A model generated the notes under the pieces. It did not search any database and was not told the origin of the DNA. It saw nothing but the letters and a program-made list of their open reading frames with translations. The position numbers and the translations under genes were made by a program. 64,000 bases of DNA from Terriglobia bacterium (GTDB lineage Bacteria; Acidobacteriota; Terriglobia; Terriglobales; Acidobacteriaceae): assembly GCA_020072645.1 (NCBI GenBank), contig JAIQGK010000014.1, forward strand, positions 92,389 to 156,388. The letters are read 5' to 3'. Position 1 is the first letter of the stretch. Every line of letters begins with the position of its first letter. Below, one piece after another: positions 32,722 through 40,864 of this stretch.

Positions 32722-33192
32722 TGAGTCTCCTAAGCCTGCAATTGAAAAGATAGTAAAGGATACATGAAATTACGGCAGCAATCAGCAGCCAGCACGCAGC
32801 CAGACGGAGTTGTCCCTGCCTCCTGGGAAGAACGCCCAAGAGGGCCGTTTCATGCAGGATATGTTTCAGGCCCGCTCAGCTCAACGCGAAAGAGATAGTG
32901 ACAAGGCAAAAAAATCAAAATCTTTAACCACAAAGGACACAAAGGAACACAGAGGACGTTGCAGAGATCAGGAAAGCAAACCTACCACGGAGGCGTGGAG
33001 AAGAAAAGCCTGCCTTGCAGCGGGAAATCTGCTTAATGGTGCGAATGCCTTTATTTTTAAAAAGTGCCAAGCCACTCCTTCACCGGTTTGTATCAAGGGC
33101 ACCGGCTTCAGCTATACCGTAAAGACACAATCAATCCGAGCTTTTAGCCCCTGCGGCTTAATGCTCGGTTGGTTTGGGCCGCCAAACCGGCG
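32722..33192. other. Repeat-rich intergenic region next to the low-GC patch
   Basis: 471 bases. It contains a CACAAAGGACAC repeat (32924-32955), an ACGGAGGCGTGGAGAAGAA-type repeat near 32980 and a GCGGGAAATCTGCTTAA segment shared with 37010-37028. It also has two strong hairpins at 33136-33168 and 33171-33188. No coding region was supported. Confidence 0.6.
33136..33188. repeat. Double hairpin at the boundary of the HEPN/HNH patch
   Basis: The first hairpin has CCGAGC/GCTCGG ends (33136-33141, 33163-33168) and an inner AGCC/GGCT. The second has GGTTTGG/CCAAACC (33171-33177, 33182-33188) around GCCG. They lie immediately downstream of the HEPN-like gene stop at 33193 and may act as its terminator despite the missing T-run. 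Confidence 0.5.
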
Positions 33193-33894
33193 TTAGGGAT
33201 TCTTGGATACCTTATGGGATCGATACACGGTGATGACATCCTTGGGTAAAAAAACATATTTTAAAACCTCATCTAAAATCTCTGGATGTAAATAAAGCGG
33301 AGAATTTTTCATTTTCGACCAAGTATAGACGGAAACCCGGCTTCTTCTTCTCCTTCCGAAAAATGCATTTTGCCAAAGCAACGGCTCCCGTGCTGGATTC
33401 TCATTGTCATCAATTATTTGCTCAAGAAACCCACCGACTAGCCGAACTTTTGGTACGGGTTGTCCATCGGTAATTACAATTTGCCTTTGAGCAAGAGAAA
33501 ATGTGCAATACCGGCGAAGTTCCCAAGCAGCGCGGTCCAGCGCGATAATCTGTGTACCAGACGCAAAGTTGGGAATTTCGAAATATCTGAACCTTCCGAA
33601 GGTATCGATTTGTTTGATAAAGTCCTGAGTTGGGGGAGTCAGAATGACGGTCAGTTTACCAGAATGATTGATGGTGGTTAGAGCAGCGCCGAGATCATGT
33701 TTGACACGTATTGCCGGAATACGATTCAGCAGAAGAATGCACTTCAAATATTTCTCTATAGTTTGCTGACATGCCCAAAGAAAAACACTCGGTAAAGCGG
33801 CGCGACACGCCAACCTAGCAGAAATATAGTCTTCATCTCCCTGATCACGAAAAGATCGAATTGCAAAATCATTTACGAGCTGCTCGAGTGTCAT
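33193..33894 (-). CDS. HEPN-domain-like protein
   Basis: A 233-residue protein. The N-terminal half has the HEPN pattern: an acidic first helix (DEDYISARLACRA), then WACQQTIEKYLKCILLLN and KHDLGAAL. Its Arg/His spacing differs from the canonical R-x4-6-H ribonuclease motif, so activity is uncertain. The C-terminal half has a basic RRRRSR segment and no recognised domain. HEPN proteins are often RNases in toxin-antitoxin or defence systems. Base composition is clearly lower in GC than the flanking genes. It runs in the same direction as the HNH gene upstream with about 1.2 kb between their starts. Confidence 0.6.
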   Translation of the reverse strand: MTLEQLVNDFAIRSFRDQGDEDYISARLACRAALPSVFLWACQQTIEKYLKCILLLNRIPAIRVKHDLGAALTTINHSGKLTVILTPPTQDFIKQIDTFGRFRYFEIPNFASGTQIIALDRAAWELRRYCTFSLAQRQIVITDGQPVPKVRLVGGFLEQIIDDNENPAREPLLWQNAFFGRRRRSRVSVYTWSKMKNSPLYLHPEILDEVLKYVFLPKDVITVYRSHKVSKNP

Positions 33895-33996
33895 TGCGCA
33901 TTCTTGTCATTATGTAAAGGGAGCCAGATTAGCAATCTGCATCAGGCACATACCGGCAATCATATGAGAGTCGGCTATTCTTTAAAAAATACTTTT

Positions 33997-35088
33997 TTAA
34001 TCGTCGCTCATGTATTTCTCAAAAAACTTCTTATCAGAAAGGGTTATCAAATCATTCAATAGGTCGGTTTGATTGGGATTTGCAAGATGTTTGTATTGGG
34101 TCACAAAGCGTTTCACATGGTCGTATCGCGAGTTCCAAGTGAGGAATTTTGAGTCCATTGCATCCATGCCAGACTTTGCAACGCTGTCGGGCAGATCCAT
34201 AAGAGCGCGTCTAGCTGCAGGTGCTCCCTTGTAGGAATTCGATCTGGCTTGATCGAGAAGCATCATGACATATTCTTTATGTAGCTCTTCTGGAATCGCG
34301 CTTATATGACCGACCAAAGCTGGGACAATCTCATTTACTTCATCAAATTGATCTTTTTGGGCAATGCAAATGATGTCATCAAAGAATGCCACACGAAGAC
34401 CCTCGTAAATAGTAGATAACAACTCATTGGAGCAAGCTCGAAGCAACTCGGCCTTTGAGGCTACATTGCCATAAAGTGTGACGGCACGTACTAAATGTTC
34501 CAACAGGAGTATCGCCTGGCTCTGTGGGAATGTCGGGCTCTGCATGATAGGGCAGATAACCGAAATAGCCTGAGCGCTCTCTTCGGCTTTAGCTAGCAGC
34601 TGATCCAATATCCAAGCTCGATCCTGTTCATTGAAGAGCTTTAGCTTGCGCGCAGATGCATCAGGCAGGCCGGTTGGAGACAAGAGAATTGACAGGAATC
34701 GCTTTGCTTCAGCAGATCCATCAGGAAAAGCTGAAGGTTCAATAAGATCCGGCTTCGCATTATCAGTAGCTCCTGAGCGAGCGCGTGTTGCGATAATCTG
34801 CGCATAGATCACACCTGTCTCTACGAGTCGATAAATGTGATCTCGACGAGCCTTCAACTCTTCATCGCGAAGTTTGTTCCCCTTGGGATGCTGATCGTTG
34901 TAAGATCCCATCTCTTGATGGCAATCAAAACAGACTGGGATACCATTATCTGCCTCATTAGAGCCACCCTTTGATTCGGCAATGATGTGAGCAGCTTCCA
35001 TATTCGTACCACACTGCTTAAGGCATAGACAGCAGAGTCGGCCACTCCGAACAAACATTTCGGTTTTTGTCGTAACACTAAATGGCAT
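33997..35088 (-). CDS. HNH endonuclease-domain protein
   Basis: About 363 residues from ATG 35088 (the open frame starts at a GTG, 35142). The N-terminal 80 residues are an HNH nuclease with a zinc knuckle: LCCLCLKQCG, then EAAHIIAESKGGSNEADNGIPVCFDCHQEMG, giving the Cys pairs, the AHI histidine, the Asn and the final His. The remaining ~270 residues are helical with no recognised domain and resemble sensor/effector regions of HNH defence proteins only in layout. GC content is low (about 43-46%), indicating transfer. It is adjacent to the HEPN-like gene. Confidence 0.75.
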   Translation of the reverse strand: MPFSVTTKTEMFVRSGRLCCLCLKQCGTNMEAAHIIAESKGGSNEADNGIPVCFDCHQEMGSYNDQHPKGNKLRDEELKARRDHIYRLVETGVIYAQIIATRARSGATDNAKPDLIEPSAFPDGSAEAKRFLSILLSPTGLPDASARKLKLFNEQDRAWILDQLLAKAEESAQAISVICPIMQSPTFPQSQAILLLEHLVRAVTLYGNVASKAELLRACSNELLSTIYEGLRVAFFDDIICIAQKDQFDEVNEIVPALVGHISAIPEELHKEYVMMLLDQARSNSYKGAPAARRALMDLPDSVAKSGMDAMDSKFLTWNSRYDHVKRFVTQYKHLANPNQTDLLNDLITLSDKKFFEKYMSDD

Positions 35089-35597
35089 AAGAATGGACTT
35101 GATGTCTAGCAGGATTTTATCGCATCGTGAAGTCCTGAGCACTGCCTTGGCGTACTAGGTAAGGATGGGGCGCCTTCGCGCGCGGGCGCTTCGCCCGGGT
35201 GTCCCTTGTTTTTTGTGCAAGAGGCGGCGCGATACGGAGGCCCGAAGAGGATGCATTCCCGGCTTTTGCCGCTCATTCAGGATGACGGTTTGTTGCGCCG
35301 CGATTTTTGCGCGGCTGGTCTGCACGGGGAAAAACCTTACCGCTGATTCCACTGATGACACTGATTTTCACGGATCTGAATGGGCATGAAGGGACCAGGG
35401 CGACGGCAATCGTGGAACAGGGAACAAAAAAAGTAGTTGCATTCGTTCTTTATTCGTGCTATAAAATGACTAGCCCGTTTGCGCCGACGGGCTATCTGGG
35501 CGTCCTGCAACGTGTTTTTCAAAAAGAACCGATCAAATTCAGGGGAGAGTTGTGTCTGTTTTCAACCACGAGTCTCTTCCTGCCGAGGTCTTAGACG
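35089..35597. other. Repeat-bearing intergenic region
   Basis: 509 bases. It has a GCGCGCGGGCGCTTCGCCCG palindrome-like GC block near 35178-35200 and an ACTGATGACACTGATTTTCA-type repeat at 35339-35371. Short open frames look like artefacts of the repeats. Promoter for the gene at 35598 is presumed here. Confidence 0.5.
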
Positions 35598-36866
35598 ATG
35601 CCAAAAACCACGCTGCATTCCGCCAAAACCAAAGCCAAACCAATCATCGCCAAAACCCGCACTATCAAACGATTAGCCGCCAAGTTCCTGACTAAAGAGT
35701 TGATCATCTCAGCTATTCAGTCGGCGGCACGCAGGCTGGACCATGGGCCGAGTGGCAGAGAGTTAAGACAGCTGAGCGGTATTACCGCTTCCCAGGTGGC
35801 AAGGCGTTTTGGCACTTATCGCGCCGCTGTATTCGCGGCCGGCGTAAAGCCACACCAAGCTGGAGTGAGAGTGGAAGCGGCAATCCTGCTGGAGGACTGG
35901 GGAAGGGTGGTACGCAAGCTTGGCCGCGTGCCCTCCAACACTGAGTATGAGCGTGCGGGAGGCTACTCACGCTGCTGCTTTACCACAAGCTTTCAAAGCT
36001 GGGCAGGAGTCCCAGCAGCGTTTTCCCGGTTTGTGGCTTCCGGCGGACTGGCGGGCGATTGGACGGACGTGTTGGAGATGGTCCGAGAGGGGCCCATGCC
36101 CACCTGCGGCAAATGCGGCCGGCTGGCGGAGAGGCGCGAAGCCGTGAGATTGGCCGCCGAGGCCGAGGTAAGAAAAAGGAAGAGCGTAAGAACGCGACTG
36201 GAACCCCATCCGCCGGCAGCGGGGGTGGAAATGCGCCAACTTGCGGCGGGCGATGAGATGGGGCAAGCCAAAGAGATTGGCCCTAAAGAGAGTGACCCCA
36301 AAGAGAGTGACCCCAGAGAGAGTGACCCCAGAGAGAGTGACCCCAGAGAAACTGAACCCAAAGAGATTGCCGCCATGGCAACAGTTCTTCCGCCGCCCTT
36401 GTGGGGCAAAAAACGTGTCACCGCGACGATGCTTGCGGTCTTTCTGGCTGAGCTGGCGCCTACCGGGTTGCAATGGATCACCGGCGCCTTGTTTCCGCGG
36501 CGCATGCTCCACGACCGCCCACTGATGGGCGCCCCCACACAGTTGCCAGGGCTGGCACATGAACCGGTGAACGAAATGGGAGTTCTTGTGCTCTTTTCCA
36601 TGCTAAGCCGCCAGCTGGGTTTTATTGTGGACGCGGTCCAGGCGGCCTTTCCCGACCTGCTGGCCAGGATGGAAGTACAGCCGGGGCGGTGGCAGCCTGT
36701 GCGAATCGAGGTGGAATACCTAAGCAGCAGTTTCAGGCGGCACGGTCACGACGCGCGGCAATGCGATTTGATCGTCTGCTGGCGCCATGACTGGAAGAAC
36801 TGCCCACCGAACCTGCAGGTGCTGGAACTGAGCAAGATTGTGAAGCAGCTAGGACTGATCGGTTAA
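35598..36866 (+). CDS. Protein with homing-endonuclease-associated repeats, KESDP tandem repeats and nuclease-like C-terminus
   Basis: A 422-residue protein; ATG 35598 follows GAGG by ten bases. Residues ~30-155 hold two or three homing-endonuclease-associated (HNH-associated) repeats: LDHGPSGRELRQLSG...FGTYRAAVFAAG and LGRVPSNTEYERAGGY...FQSWAGVPAAF. Then come CGKCG-type cysteines and a five-residue tandem repeat (KESDP/RESDP, ~228-258). The C-terminal ~120 residues contain VEYLSSSFRRHGHDARQCDL followed by IVCWRHDWKNCP and LQVLELSKI, an E/D/V-x-W layout reminiscent of PD-(D/E)xK nucleases. No HNH domain is present. Role unknown; DNA binding or cleavage is inferred. Confidence 0.6.
   Translation: MPKTTLHSAKTKAKPIIAKTRTIKRLAAKFLTKELIISAIQSAARRLDHGPSGRELRQLSGITASQVARRFGTYRAAVFAAGVKPHQAGVRVEAAILLEDWGRVVRKLGRVPSNTEYERAGGYSRCCFTTSFQSWAGVPAAFSRFVASGGLAGDWTDVLEMVREGPMPTCGKCGRLAERREAVRLAAEAEVRKRKSVRTRLEPHPPAAGVEMRQLAAGDEMGQAKEIGPKESDPKESDPRESDPRESDPRETEPKEIAAMATVLPPPLWGKKRVTATMLAVFLAELAPTGLQWITGALFPRRMLHDRPLMGAPTQLPGLAHEPVNEMGVLVLFSMLSRQLGFIVDAVQAAFPDLLARMEVQPGRWQPVRIEVEYLSSSFRRHGHDARQCDLIVCWRHDWKNCPPNLQVLELSKIVKQLGLIG
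36285..36366 (+). repeat. 15-bp tandem minisatellite within the 35598-36866 gene
   Basis: About five copies of GAGAGTGACCCCA(A/G)A, coding for KESDP/RESDP units. The number of copies may vary between strains. Confidence 0.85.
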
Positions 36867-37075
36867 TCAGATGATTAGTACATTGGAAAAACCAGAAGCT
36901 CACGCGGAGGCGCTGAGACGCGGGGAAACAGCCGGAATCGGACACAGGCAGAAGTGCCTGCGCACACGGGTATAGAGTTCCGACGCCACATGCAAAAAAT
37001 CCCGCCTTGCGGCGGGAAATCTGCTTAACGTCTTTGGAATGTCTCTAGTTTGGTCTGACTGCTGAAGGCTGAGTG

Positions 37076-38518
37076 CTAATTCTTGTCCCCCATTGCCACC
37101 AGGCCCTTATTAAATTCTGGGACAACCACGGCCTGCTCGATGGTCGGCTCGTAGTAGCGGGAAAGCTTTTGCGACATGCGCGCAGCTTCGTCCCTGGCGC
37201 CGGTTTTCTTGTAAGCAACGATCAGGCGCTGCATGGAGAAAGGATTTTTATCGTCCTCGGCGAGATTGGTGATGGCTTCTTCATACTTGCCGCGGGCCAG
37301 CAGCACCGCTCCGGCGGCGCCGTGCCAGGAGAATTGGACCTGTCCGCTGTTGTTGGCGGCCGCCAGCTTCTCCAGTTGGCGCAATGCAAGCTGGGCCGCT
37401 TTCATGCTGCCATCGTGGACGGCGCGTCCGGAGCGTGTGCGGAGAATAATCGCCAGTTCCTGCTCGCGCATGGTGGCGGACATGCTGTGTTTTTCATGCA
37501 GCACAGCCTCGGCTTTTGCCAGCAGCTCCATGGCGCGCGCATTGTCTTTCTGGTAGACCGACATCATGCGCCAGGCTTCAGCTTCCAGCGTGCCCAGGTC
37601 TTTGCCGTGTGCCTGCTGCGCCGCTTCCTCAAAGGCCGCGTCGGCCTGGGTGAAATCCTGTTCGCGGGCGTATGTTGCAGCGGACTGCAAGGCAAACGTC
37701 ACGCTCTGGACGCGCGTGGAGGCCTTCTGGATGGCGACAGCGTACTGGGCACGGGCACGCGCCTGGTCTCCCATCAGAGCGTAGGTGTCGCCCAGTCCGG
37801 CCTGCGATTCGACGAACGTGGGATCGAGCTTGAGCGATTCATGGTAATACTTCAGAGCATCGTCGAAGCGTCCGGCCATGCGCGAAATCTCGGCCAGCGA
37901 ATCCATTGGGTTCGCTTCCTGCGGCAGAAGCTCGGTATAGCGCTTCATGTAGCTAAATGCTTTATCGAAATTACGCAGGCGCGCATAGCAGTACGCCGCC
38001 TGGTTCCATGGATCGGCAAAATGGGGATCGATTTTGGTGGCGCGTTCAAACATCTTGATGGCGTGCTCAGACTGGCGCTGGTTGGTGAGCCACAGCCCGG
38101 CCAGCCACGCGAGGTGCTTGTCGCGCGGATACTCACGCAGGGCCTCATTCATGGCCTGTATGGCCGGTATCCAGCGGCCCTGGCTGGCGTTTGCTACCCA
38201 GTCAACAATGAGTTGCTCTTCCGGTCCAGCGGATTTTCGCGATGCCAGAGCCTTGTCGCGCTCCGCAACCTGCTCCACCGGATCGCGCGAGAGCATGGCC
38301 AGGAATGCGTGCGCCAGCGCGAAGTCAGGATCGGCCTTGGCCGCCGTGCGCCAGCTTTCCAGCGCCGGCTCCCAATGCAGCGTTTCCATTTTTGCGATTC
38401 CGCCTTTAAAGGCGGTGCGCGCCTGCGGCGACTTAGTGGTAATCTCCAGCTCCGCGGCACGGGCCACGGTCACGGCAGACAACAGTAGGATGACAGGCAG
38501 CAGGTGGGATCGTGTCAT
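37076..38518 (-). CDS. Exported TPR protein, paralogue of 38630-40120
   Basis: About 480 residues from ATG 38518 (frame open to a TTG). The signal peptide is SHLLPVILLLSAVTVARA. The N-terminus LEITTKSPQARTAFKGGIAKMETLHWEPAL is followed by TPR helices (ALREYPRDKHLAWLAGLWL, AIKMFERATKIDPHFADPWN, GRFDDALKYYHESLKLDPTF). The layout is the same throughout as in the neighbour upstream, so the two are a tandem duplication. TPR proteins are scaffolds for periplasmic complexes; the partner is unknown. It is the last gene of a minus-strand series from 40643. Confidence 0.8.
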   Translation of the reverse strand: MTRSHLLPVILLLSAVTVARAAELEITTKSPQARTAFKGGIAKMETLHWEPALESWRTAAKADPDFALAHAFLAMLSRDPVEQVAERDKALASRKSAGPEEQLIVDWVANASQGRWIPAIQAMNEALREYPRDKHLAWLAGLWLTNQRQSEHAIKMFERATKIDPHFADPWNQAAYCYARLRNFDKAFSYMKRYTELLPQEANPMDSLAEISRMAGRFDDALKYYHESLKLDPTFVESQAGLGDTYALMGDQARARAQYAVAIQKASTRVQSVTFALQSAATYAREQDFTQADAAFEEAAQQAHGKDLGTLEAEAWRMMSVYQKDNARAMELLAKAEAVLHEKHSMSATMREQELAIILRTRSGRAVHDGSMKAAQLALRQLEKLAAANNSGQVQFSWHGAAGAVLLARGKYEEAITNLAEDDKNPFSMQRLIVAYKKTGARDEAARMSQKLSRYYEPTIEQAVVVPEFNKGLVAMGDKN

Positions 38519-38629
38519 GGTGGTTTTTTGCCTCAAGCTGTGCAGCTCTGATCAAACTCAACAGCCAAACCCGTAGTTCGTTACCAGGTTTGGCTAGTCG
38601 CTAAACTCGGAGTGCTGACTGCTTGCGTC

Positions 38630-40120
38630 TTAGCGATATTTTGCTCGCGGATCCAGCGCCGGATTCGACTTTGACGCCATGGCGGCGCGCTGCTTGCGGA
38701 ATTCCGGGACCACAACTGCCTGCTCGATCAGCGGAACGTTCAGCGCGGCCAGCTTGGCGGCCAGTCGAGTGGCGTTGCCCTGCTGTCCGTTCTTGGTATA
38801 GGCGGCAATCAGGGCGCGCATGGAGATGGCGTTGGACTCGTCTTCTTCCAGATGGTTCACGGCGTCGGCAAATTTGCCTTCCGTCAGCGCCATAGTGCCG
38901 GCGGCGCCATGAAATGCTCCGGCGATAATGCCGTCAGCGTCATTAGCCTCGGAAAGCGTTTGCAGTTGCTTGAGCGTGGCCGCGGCCAGCTCGGAGTTGT
39001 TATCCGCCAGGGCGCGCTCCACGCGGGTACGCAGCACCTGGGCCAGTTCCTGATTGAGCAACGATTGCGGAACTTTATGCACTTCATGGAGAGCAGCTTC
39101 AGCCTTGGCCAGCAAAGCCAGCGACGCAGCGCCCTCAAGCTGATACAAGGACATGCTGCGATATGCTTCAGCTTCTATATTGACGAAATCCTTGGCATGC
39201 GCCTGCTCGGCTACAGCGGTAAAAGCCTTGTCTGCATTGGCCAGGTCGCCTTCACGGACATACGTTGCGGCCACCTGCAATGACCACAAAACTTTCTGCA
39301 CCGGCGACGCAACTTCAATGGCTTTGGCATATTCTGCGCGGGCTTTTTGCTGGTCACCCATCAGCGCGTAAGTATCGCCCAGGCCAAGCTGTGATTCATG
39401 GAAGCTGGGATCGATCTTGAGTGACATGCGGTAGTGCGTGAGCGCATCTTCAAAGCGCCCGGACATGCGCGAGATTTCCGCGAAAGAATCCTGCGGGTTG
39501 GGCTCATTGGGAACGAGTTCGGTGTAGCGCTTGATGTCGGCAAAAGCCTTGTCAAAGTTGTTCTGCCGCGCGTAGCAATACGCGGCTTCGTTATAGGCGT
39601 CGGCAAACTGGGGATCGATCTTCATGGTCTGCTCAAACATGGCGATGGCGCGCTGCGTCTGGCTGCGGTCAAGTTGCAGCCACCATCCGGCCAGCCAGTG
39701 CAGATGCTTGTCGTGGGGATAGCCGCTGAGCGCTTCATTCATGGCCTGGATCGCGGGGACCCAGTTGGCCTGGCTTGCGTTGGCCAGCCAGTCAATGATC
39801 AATTTTTCTTCCGGACCGGCGGAAGCGCGCGTGGCCAGCGCTTTTTCGCGCTCGGCTACCTGCTCCGTCGGGTCCTGTGAAAAGAAGGTGAGCATGATGT
39901 GGCCCAGGGCGAATTGCGGATCAGCCTGCACGGCGCTGCGGAAATTAGCCAGGCCGTCCTGCGTGTGCAGCATCTCCATCTTCTGTATGCCTTTTTCAAA
40001 GAACACATGCGCCTGCGGCGACTTGGTGGAAATATGCATGCCATTGGCGCTTTCATGCGCGAACGCTTGCAGCCCAAAAATCATGACCAGCGCCAGCGTG
40101 GAAACCTTGATCCGCCTCAT
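38630..40120 (-). CDS. Exported TPR protein, paralogue of 37076-38518
   Basis: A 496-residue protein; ATG 40120 has GGAG seven bases upstream. The signal peptide is VSTLALVMIFGLQAFA. It shares with the downstream neighbour the opening ISTKSPQAHVFFEKGIQKME, the block DPTEQVAEREKALA(T/S)R-SAGPEE-LI(I/V)DW and the ending EQAVVVPEF(R/N)K. At least six TPR units follow (GRFEDALTHYRMSLKIDPSF and others). The pair may hold a phosphate- or metal-binding partner (40182-40643) or cytochrome (40865-41998), which are adjacent, but that is only positional evidence. Confidence 0.82.
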   Translation of the reverse strand: MRRIKVSTLALVMIFGLQAFAHESANGMHISTKSPQAHVFFEKGIQKMEMLHTQDGLANFRSAVQADPQFALGHIMLTFFSQDPTEQVAEREKALATRASAGPEEKLIIDWLANASQANWVPAIQAMNEALSGYPHDKHLHWLAGWWLQLDRSQTQRAIAMFEQTMKIDPQFADAYNEAAYCYARQNNFDKAFADIKRYTELVPNEPNPQDSFAEISRMSGRFEDALTHYRMSLKIDPSFHESQLGLGDTYALMGDQQKARAEYAKAIEVASPVQKVLWSLQVAATYVREGDLANADKAFTAVAEQAHAKDFVNIEAEAYRSMSLYQLEGAASLALLAKAEAALHEVHKVPQSLLNQELAQVLRTRVERALADNNSELAAATLKQLQTLSEANDADGIIAGAFHGAAGTMALTEGKFADAVNHLEEDESNAISMRALIAAYTKNGQQGNATRLAAKLAALNVPLIEQAVVVPEFRKQRAAMASKSNPALDPRAKYR

Positions 40121-40181
40121 CTGTAACTCCTTGAACTTTTTTGCAGCCGGCCGTGACGCTCTGTGCGTCCCGCGGTTTGGG

Positions 40182-40643
40182 CTAGTTGCCCTTCAGAAAA
40201 TATCCCTGCTCCAGCGGAAGCTTGCCGTCAACTTTCAAAACGTTCACGCGGCTATTGATGGAGTAGACATCCACCAGCCCTACCGCGCCGGGAATGGCTT
40301 CCACGGATTTCAAAAGCTCATCTTCCGACCGCACAATGATTACGCCGCTGGCATGCGCCGCCAGCAGAGACTTAAATTCCTCCACCTGCATGTGGTAGAG
40401 CTTCTCAATCGCCGTTTTCATCTCAGGCGTGGAAGGATCGCGCAGAACAAGAATCACCGGACGGCCATCGGGCCATTTGTGGCTGTCAAACTTGAAGACC
40501 TTCGCCAGATCCACCGTTGAAAGACCGCCCGTGTTGTTCGTCTTGTCCACGATGACAGCCAACTGCCGCGCTTCACATGAAGCGGCAAGTCCGGCAGTCA
40601 GCAATAACAAGACCCAAATTCGGCGTCCAATGCTCATGACCAT
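40182..40643 (-). CDS. PstS-like phosphate ABC transporter substrate-binding-like protein (short form)
   Basis: A 153-residue exported protein with a signal peptide ending in LTAGLAASCEA. The mature part begins LAVIVDKTNNTGGLSTVDLAKVFKF and continues with W-x-DGRPVILVLRD, AIEKLYHM and IPGAVGLVDVYSI, as in the short periplasmic PstS-like (PBP-like domain) proteins. It is half the size of true PstS and lacks a second lobe, so it may act as a sensor or scavenger rather than a transport receptor. It precedes the TPR genes in the same direction. Confidence 0.7.
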   Translation of the reverse strand: MVMSIGRRIWVLLLLTAGLAASCEARQLAVIVDKTNNTGGLSTVDLAKVFKFDSHKWPDGRPVILVLRDPSTPEMKTAIEKLYHMQVEEFKSLLAAHASGVIIVRSEDELLKSVEAIPGAVGLVDVYSINSRVNVLKVDGKLPLEQGYFLKGN

Positions 40644-40864
40644 GCAGTGTATGTTGGAAGTTCAAGGAAGATAAGATTACTGAGGTAATAGGAGCTTTAC
40701 TTGCAATAGGTTGGACCCAAGTTGGGAATACAAATCAGGGCAGATTACGCAGATCGGCGTCGATGAATGAATTAGTTTTGTCTTATCTGGGCGGAGGTCT
40801 GCAATCTGCGGCGAACTCTTTATCCGCGAAAACCGCGGTAAAGAATTTTTTGGAAACGCAGTTC

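Noticed and set aside
33109..33195. Possible integron attC site after the HEPN-like gene
   Set aside because: The GTTAGGG at the gene end resembles an attC core but the mirrored RYYYAAC core and the L-box layout are not found; the hairpins fit a terminator or REP-like element better.
37073..38488. 471-codon plus-strand frame opposite the TPR gene
   Set aside because: No domain, no ribosome site; the minus-strand TPR repeats and signal peptide are clear.
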